Assembly: GCA_030141605.1 (NCBI GenBank)
Contig: JAQGDQ010000003.1
Coordinates: 1,383,501 to 1,447,500, forward strand
Source of the DNA: Tubiluchus corallicola
Taxonomy: Eukaryota > Priapulida > Priapulimorpha > Priapulimorphida > Tubiluchidae
Length of the DNA: 64,000 nt
Reading direction: 5' to 3'
A program made the translations under genes and the position numbers. This document shows, in pieces, positions 52,501 through 61,500 of the stretch. The notes below the pieces were generated by a model, which did not search any database, was not told the origin of the DNA, and saw only the letters and a program-made list of their open reading frames with translations. Every line of letters begins with the position of its first letter. Position 1 is the stretch's first letter.

Positions 52501-55500
52501 TATATTATTAAGTCAACATTGGTGTGATAAAGAGTTTATTCTGTGTTTATACTGCTTCGTATATTTTACTTTCAATTTAAAATTTATTTTTCTCCATCAA
52601 CAACTTTATAAGTGCACAATATAGGATGTTTAAAGAATATGAATCTCTCATTATTTTAAAGTTTGCTAAAATATCGGTGCCACGTGTCAGTTTGGTTGCT
52701 GAGTCTGCAATTTTGGTGGCATCAAAGATGTCACATTCTACTGGAAAGTCATCAGCACACCTAAAGCACTGCCTTTTCATTGACTGTGTTCATGGCGTAT
52801 AATTTGTCAAGCGAGTAATATATATATATATATATGTATGCATATGAAACATTCTATGTAAAAAGCTTAAAAGGAAAACCATGAAGCTTACCTAACCAAT
52901 AAGAAAACAAAATAGATAGACTAATGCACTATGCTCTAATTTTTTGTGTTTACGAACAACTGCATTCAGTCTTGCAAATCTTCAACCGATTGCAAACTGT
53001 ACTGTCAAAGTGAAAACTAGTTCAAAACTTGGTATGATAAACACTTGCTCTACTAGTAGCATTTTCCAAACCTTGAACAAAAATGTGCACATAATATTAT
53101 ATTAATACCAAAATCTGAAAGATGTTTGTGGATGCAAAATTATCTACAAACTGAATTATGTAATAACGAAAGAACTAGTGGCTTCTTGATGTGCCTTTTT
53201 TCGAAAGAGCAGAATTTGTATGAAAATTTGTCTAAATTGGGTACTAAATGTTGCATAGACAAGTGGGTTAACCGAGCTGTTTAATATAAATAGCCAATCT
53301 GTTATCACTAGAGTTAAATCAGAAATACAAAAACAAAATGCGTTTATATTGTATGACAAAAATGTAGGCATTAAAAAAACTACGTACGATATCACCACTA
53401 CACTAAGCATTTTTGTGGCTTTCATTTCTCTTACGAAACACTATCGATGTTGAGAATTGGTTTCTGCATCTATTTGCCGTCTTTGTTTCCATGCTGCTTT
53501 CCAGATTTTTATGTAGAGAATAGTAATGATTAGCAGTAGAAGAAACCCAAATACTGTGTCCACAGTTAAATAAATATGAGCATGCTTTTGATCATGGTCT
53601 TTGTGATCCATGAAATAATCTAAAACAGAGCTGTAGCTACTACCAGTGATCCATATCACTACAATGGCGATTTTGACAGCTTTCTCTGTGACATATACGT
53701 CATACATTATTGCATGTGCAATGGCTATATAACGATCGACAGCTATTGCAACTAATTGCATAATGCTAACAGTGGTCATAGCATCAAGTATGAAACTACA
53801 CGCAGAAAGAATATATGCTGTGCTGAACGTGAGCTCCAGATTGTACCATATAGTCGCTACATTCCCGAAAGCAAAAATTCCAACTAATAAATCAGTACAT
53901 GCAAGTGATCCTACAAAGTAGTTTGCTCGAGTTCTTAATCGGGAACACTTGTACATGGATAATAAGACAAGTGAGTTGCCACTTATAGCTGTTACACAGC
54001 AAAAAACACAAATGATTATATCCAGCCAGAGTGGCAATAAAGTTAACTTGTCCCCCATCACGGTTGATTCGTTGCAGCTAGCATTTTCATACATGCTTAT
54101 CACGGTGTTGTGCATGCTAGATGATGTATTTGCAAGTTCTGAAACTCCTTCACACAGTCTGTGCGCAAAGAACATTACCACGTATTAATAAGCATCCATT
54201 AGTACTCTACTTAATAGCACGGTATTTTATCAATTTTATATCCCTGTCATTTACAGGAGCGACAGAGATTGATCTGTCCAGTTTGCTCAGCTGTAAAACA
54301 TCTTGTTTCACAATGTGTAAATATAGCCGTTAGTCAGTGCGATAATTAATTATTAACCCGAAAGTATGAAACTCGATCTGTTGTTTTTCACTGTAGTTTC
54401 CAAACAAGCTGGATGCAGCACCTGGCAATCGGCCTACTTAAGAGCAAGAGTTAGAATTTATTTTCTAATTGGTCACTTTAAAGACAGTTACATACAACAA
54501 TCATTTTCCGTAAAAGACCAAAATGTTAATTACAGTAAAAATTCAAAAAATTTGACAATAAGTTATATTGCAGTTACAAAATGACAATTACAATGTCAAG
54601 TAAATCATTATCGACGTAACAGTTTTATAATTTCCTTAAAATAAACTAAAAAATTTTCTAACCAATTTAAGAACAATTTAAAGTAGTAAAATGGTTATTT
54701 TTTTAGATTTTATTTAGTAGAACAGCAATAATTAATATCCGGCATTCAAGTAAATCACTATTGGAATAACAGTTTTTACAATTTACAATGATAAAATAGT
54801 TATTCGTTAGATTTCATTCAGTAAAACAATGATAATTACAAACATTCGTTCAAGTAAAGTTAGTAAACCATTTACTGACATAACAGTTTTACAAGACAAA
54901 ACAAAAAAACTTGGTAATCAATTTAAGAACAAATTATGACAATAAAAAGATTTGTCAGGATTCATTTAAATACCATGGTAAGAAACGAAGATAATTATGA
55001 TGATAGGCTATATAAGTACTCAAAATGTAAAAATACTTCTAGTTAAAAATGCCTAAAATACTGATAAAGAACTGATCATTAATTTATGTTTAGTGAAATA
55101 CATTTTCAAGTAATGAAATTTTTGTCTGATTGAGGGTGGCTTTGAATTTTAATGTTTCGTACAATTCATAATGAAGAATGGCTCCAGAGTTTTCAAAGCT
55201 AGCTTTTTTGTAAGTTGTTTTAGGTTTTGCAATTTGTAACTGACCACTGACCACCACTTAATTTAGTGTCTTATCCTGTTTTCTTCTGCTTGAATTTAGC
55301 CTTAGTTTATTAGGAATATCATAGTTTATAACAGATTTATGCACTGAAATGGTTTTTTGAGATGCAATGAGGGTCATTGGTTGGTAAGATTTTTGCTGCT
55401 TTTAGTGGTTCAGGTTGATTTCCCATAATAATGATCTCCGCAAAATATAGTCTAAATCTTTTTTATTTCCCCAAATCGTATTACAATAGTTCATGTGTGG

Positions 55501-58500
55501 TTGTATTTTTACATTATAAAGTTTCTTTGCATGTGGTGCATCGATATATGGGTGCAGTTTTGTAAAAATGGCAACCTTCTGATGTTATTTTGCCTCGCGT
55601 TTTAGTTATGTTAGCTCGCCAAATTAATCTATTGTCCATGGCTGCAACCAGGCGTTTTTCAATCTCAACAGCCTCTAAAATAACACTGTCTAATTCTGTT
55701 TTAGTATAGTTATGTTAACATGTGTGACTTAATGTAGTGGTTATGCATGGGGGTGAAGCTAACTCATTATTAAAGATAAAGTGAGAGACTGAACTGAACC
55801 AACAGAGGTATCTTCTTAGTGTAAAACCTTCGCTGCTAAACACATAATTGATTATTAGAAAAGCAAGAATATACGTTAAATTAAAAGACCTTTTATTACC
55901 GCTAATAAAAGTATAATGATTTAGTTTTGCATCTGATTTATTTGTCAATAAAAGATTAGGAAAGTTTATTTAGTCCTTGCCTGTAGAACACATCTAAATA
56001 GAGTGTGGTGGTACGTCTCTTCATTTTTATGTTATTGAACATGGTCACAGTGCTATAAATATAAATACTTTTTATATTATTTGAGAAAATCATTTTACTC
56101 TAATAATTTTCCGGCATTGAAAAACGTTAGACTCACTCTCAGTTAGATAGGCTTTTAAATTGTGGTCTGTTAAATTCATATTAAAACAGTGCAGAGAACA
56201 GAAAAGTAAGAATGCGTAAATTATGAAAATAAATCTGGATGAACCGGAGTGGCTTATCGTGATGGCTTTTGCCAAAACTGGAGTATCTGAGCATAATTTT
56301 TTCTAAACTGATCATGAAGTACTGCGTAAATGATTGGGTTGACTGAACTGTTTAACATCAGCATCCAGTCTGCTGCTGTTTTTGCTGTCACTGAAATGCA
56401 TTTGCATACTGAATCCACGTTATGCACAACAAAATCTGGTGTCAAAAATAGAATAAACACGACAACTACCATTGTAAGCATCTTTGTAGCTTTCATTTCT
56501 CTAATGAGGCGTAATTGATGATGCTGGTTATTGTCAATGTTTATTCTTTGCTGGTGGTACCATGCCACCTTCCAAATTTTGATATGCAAAATTGAAATTA
56601 TTATTACGGGTGCGATGTATCCAAACACTGTATTCATGGATGCATAGATATACATGTAATTTTCTTCATATATCACAAAATAATCCACTATGCCGATGTA
56701 AAGGCAACCTACTATCCACGTTATTGCAATGACAACTTTTATAGCTTTCTCTGAGACATGTACATCATATGTAATTGGATGTATATTTGCGATGTAACGA
56801 TCAACAGCTATTGCTACCAGGTGCAGGATACTAATCGAAGTCAAAGCATCAAGCACTAAATGGCTTCCAAACCACTTCATAACAGAAATTTGTTGTCCAT
56901 TTGGCAAAATAATTACGAATGCAAGAAGTCCGACTAATAAATCGGTGCATGCAAGTGACCCAACAAGGTAATTTGCTCTGGTTCTAAGTTGTGCACTTTT
57001 GTACAAAGACAGTAGAACAAGAGAGTTACCAATTGTAGCTGTTATACTGGTAAAGGCACAAACAGTTATTTCTACAGACAGCATCTGAGCTTTTAATGTG
57101 TTCCAAGTTAGTGTAGAATTGCCTTGACGTCTGTTGTGGTCTTCGCTCGTTGCATTCATGTTCATGATAAATTAGCCAGCTAACACACAGTCTTTTATCT
57201 CAAGAGATGACGTTCTTTAATCTTTTCTAAATTTTCAATGTACAAGTAAGTTGAATGTCTAATTTTCACCAAGATATTATTTTTAGTGTTACTAATATTT
57301 TCAGATTTGTGTCTGTTGTCACCAAGATTCTCTCATAGACTCTTTAACAGCAGAAGATAGTAATGATTAACCTGCAACATGTAATGACTAGAAGGCATTT
57401 GTTGTTCTTCAAAGCTGTTGCCACGGGTTATTTGATTTTGTCATTGTTCACCATATCATTCTGCATCAAAATGACATTGATTTTTCATCAATTGTGTGCA
57501 GATCATTTTCCAAAAGATTACATCCTCAGTAACTGTCAAACACGTTCTATGGAAATAAACAGCTCTGGCAATGAATGAACGAATATAAGTAATGACACTT
57601 TAATGAATGAATAAATATAAGTAAAAGGAGTGACATGCTGTGTGAACGTATGTATGTTTGTTGTATGCTCTGTCAATATAATCACTTCCCATTTAATTTG
57701 TGCACAATTGGTGTGATAATTTGTTCAGTATATTGGCATACCTTTTATATAATATTGTACCTTATACTAACTGGAAAGCTGGTTAAATGAATTAGTTAGC
57801 ATAGATGGTATTGTTTTTCTTTTTTTAAAAAGTACTATGCTGACTTTTTTCTGGCATTGTTCAGGTAATGAAAATGGTATCAGGTTTTGCTCCGCTTATC
57901 CTTGCTGGAATTTTTGCTGCAACTTTGTCATCTGCTCTTGCTAGTCTTGTCGGAGCTCCAAAAGTCTTTCAAGTAAGATTTACAAAGAATTCTTGGCAGG
58001 CATTTGTAGTTATAATTGCTTTAGTTACAATAACTTACTGGTTGCAGTCTTTGGTTGTGAAAGCCATAATGTTGAACTTATTTATTAATTAGTTTAACAA
58101 GTGTATCATATTTTAAACTGACATGATCTTTATATGACTACACTTAACCCAGGTGGGTGAGATTTAAGACTATAAAGGGCCACTCGTTGATAGCCTAGTA
58201 TAAAATCGACTGGTTTAATTGCTGGTAAATATTACAGCAAAGTTTTTTTTCTTAAACTAAATAAAAGCAGTTTTCTAATCTATCTCAAAAATATAAAAAA
58301 GTCTTGTTAAATTTTCTAATCAAAATTATTTTTATAATATTATTTGAAACTGCTTACATGGCTGTGCTTTTTATTGGCTGTGCTAATGGTCACAGTAAAT
58401 TGCTTTTGCCATTCGAAAGGTCAGCCTACATGACTGATAATTAATGTAATCTATGTTGACAGAATATCTGCATAATTTGTCGGAACAGTGCAAATGTATT

Positions 58501-61500
58501 TGAGTTCTTTCACAAATTTTGCTGCAGTTTGCTATGTGAAGTATAAACACACGGATGAAATACTTTTTCTCTATTTGTTTTTCTCTTGCAGGCAGTCTGC
58601 AAAGATAAAGTATTTCCTGGAATTCATGTTTTCGGAGTCGGTTCAAAAAAGAATGATGAACCTCACAGGGCCTACTTGCTAACGTTCTTCATAGCACTTT
58701 GCTTTATACTTATAGGTGAGTAATTTGAAACTTTGAGTATGTTTTTATAGATGAAGTTCAATCTTTGTTGAAAGTATCCACTTTTTTCTAATCTACAGTT
58801 ATGCCACACAGTGCGTCAGGCTAAAGTGGAGCAAACCTTTCTCCAGCCCGTTTTATGTCAGCAATGGTGTTCGTCAAGGTGGTGTCCTCTCGCCGCTGAT
58901 GTTTTCATCGTATGCATTAATGTCGGTGGTATGTTTTATATATATATATATATAAGATTCGAAGCTACAGCTCCAACGACGGCACCATTTGCGACGTTCT
59001 GTATATCAAACAAAAGGTCTCGATCTAGTGTCGTGCCATTGGGACTTATTTTTCGAATCGGGCCCACCGGGACGAACGGGGGGCAAAAAACCTCCAAAAA
59101 TGGCCATTTTTCGGCTGTTTTTTGCGAAACTTATACCGCTTATTTCTGGAGGACAGGAATGGTTCGAGAGTGATGCCAGCAATGGTTAAATAGACTGTTT
59201 AACGATGGGTGTAGTAGGCATATTTAGAATTCGTGGAAGGGCCATTGCGTCCAGTAATCGGCGTTTACCCTGACTCAACTCCCGATTTTTTCGAGATTTT
59301 GGCGAGACCTGTAGAAAAACGTTCTAGCGGTGTTTAGTGTGACTCTCGAAAGGAGGTATATGGCTACTTAGAAAGAGGCAGAACAGGGCTACACGACGGT
59401 ATGGGCTGTATTTTAGGACATCTTCACTGTGAGGAGCTGTGATGAGTTGATTGGAGGTTGCATTTCGGGCATTTTTTGCTCGGAAAACTGCTGACGCAAA
59501 GCCATTGTTTTGACGTCATCCATTATACTCTGTTTATAACTTTATAATTTTGATTCAGTAAAAGTTGCTGCTGGCTTTGCTATGTAGGATATTTGCATAT
59601 TTTTGATTATAAGTGTAATTATATGCAAAACTTTTTGCAGGGCCTTTGCTGGTCTATATATTAATTTCGGTGGTATATGTGTATATATGGGTGGATATAT
59701 AACCGACGAGGCTACAGCTCCGCGACAGCACCATTTTCGACTATCTATATATCAAATGAAAGGTTTCAATCTAGTGTGGCCTCATTGGGCGTCTATTTTT
59801 TTAATGGATGAATAGGACCTCCAAAATGGCCGTTTTCGACCGTTTTTGCAAAACTTATACTTCTTATTTCTGGGGAACGGGAATGGGCCGGTGGCTGTGC
59901 TGGTCATGGATAGATAACCCGTTCAGCGGTGGGTGTATTAGGCGTATTTATAATTCGCTAGAGGGCCACGGCGCCCCGTAACGGACGTTTTCCTGGATCT
60001 AATTTCTGATTTTTTTGAAATTTTGGTCAAACAGCCTGCAGAGGAAACGTTCTATGTAGCATGTTCGCATATTATTGGTTATAATTGTATTTATACGCAA
60101 AATTTTTTGTGGGGCCTTTGCTAGTTATATATTAATGATCTTTCAAAAAAGTCATCTATGATACCGTCTGCCACGTGTCGTTTAGGTGGTACACCTATTA
60201 ATCATTTTTTTTACGCTGATGATCTGTGTTTAATTACTCCCTTTATGCAGGCTCTACAAAAATTGCTTGATTGCTGTGAAGAATATGCTAAACATAATGA
60301 TATTGTAATTCATGCTTTGAAAACGAAATCTGTGTATTTTATTCCTAATGCATTTAGGAATGTCAGATTTGTTAATGTAACTTTACAAGGAGAACAGTTT
60401 GAACTTGTACATGAAGTAAAATATCTTGGTCACATAATTAACGATAATTGTAAAGATGATGCTGATATTTTAAATCAATTGCGCCTTTTTTATATTACAT
60501 TCAATATTCTTTGCAGAAATTTTAGTTTTTGCTCTGCTGATGTCAAACGTGTTCTGTTTAACGTGTTCTTATTGTTCAACTTTTTACTGTTCTAACCTCT
60601 GGCTCACTTTTAATGTTGGTACTATTAGGAAATTAAAAGTGGCCTACTATTTTGCATTGATGAAGTTTTTTGCTTACTGTAGGAGCACCACAGCATCGAG
60701 AATGTGTGGCCAAAAATGGCTGTAATCATTTTAGTCATTTTACGCAAAAATACTTTTAGCCTTCGTCAGCGAGTTTTAAATTCAAGCAATGAAATCGTAC
60801 GCAGTTTTATTCATAATACTGATATCATTTTAACTTCGAATATATTAATATATTTGCCCATTGGGAATATACACTTACTAACCCTTTTTTACATATTTAT
60901 CTTACTAATTCTCTGTTCTTTGTGTAAATATTTTATTTGTCTTGTAGAAATGTTTTTAATAGTGATTTTTAACTATGCTTTGTTTATTATTCTATGGTAC
61001 TTTTTATGTACTGGAACAAATGTAAAATAAAATCAATAAATAAAATAATTTAAACTTAAACTTGGGTATTTTATAACAGGCAACTAAATTTAGATATTTT
61101 GTTTTTATTTCAGGCAAACTCAACTCTATTGCTCCAATCATTTCTAACTTTTTTCTCATGGCATATACTCTCATAAATTATTCCTGTTTTGATGCATCAT
61201 TTGCCAATTCTCCAGGTACGTATATCATAACTAATTAAGGTGATCAGTAATAAACATAGCATAAACTTTAGGGTACGATGTTGTGAAATCAACTGTATCA
61301 ATGTGCCACATTTTCTTGATAAGTCTGGCATGGTTTTATACTTTCCTTTTCTACAACAAAGTCCGCGCAATTACGATACATATATATAGGGGCATTATTT
61401 AAGCACATATATTTAATTTATATATATATGGGAGCATTACTTAAGCACATACATTTAATTTGATCGTAAGTGCTCGGACTACACAAGCACACATGTACAG

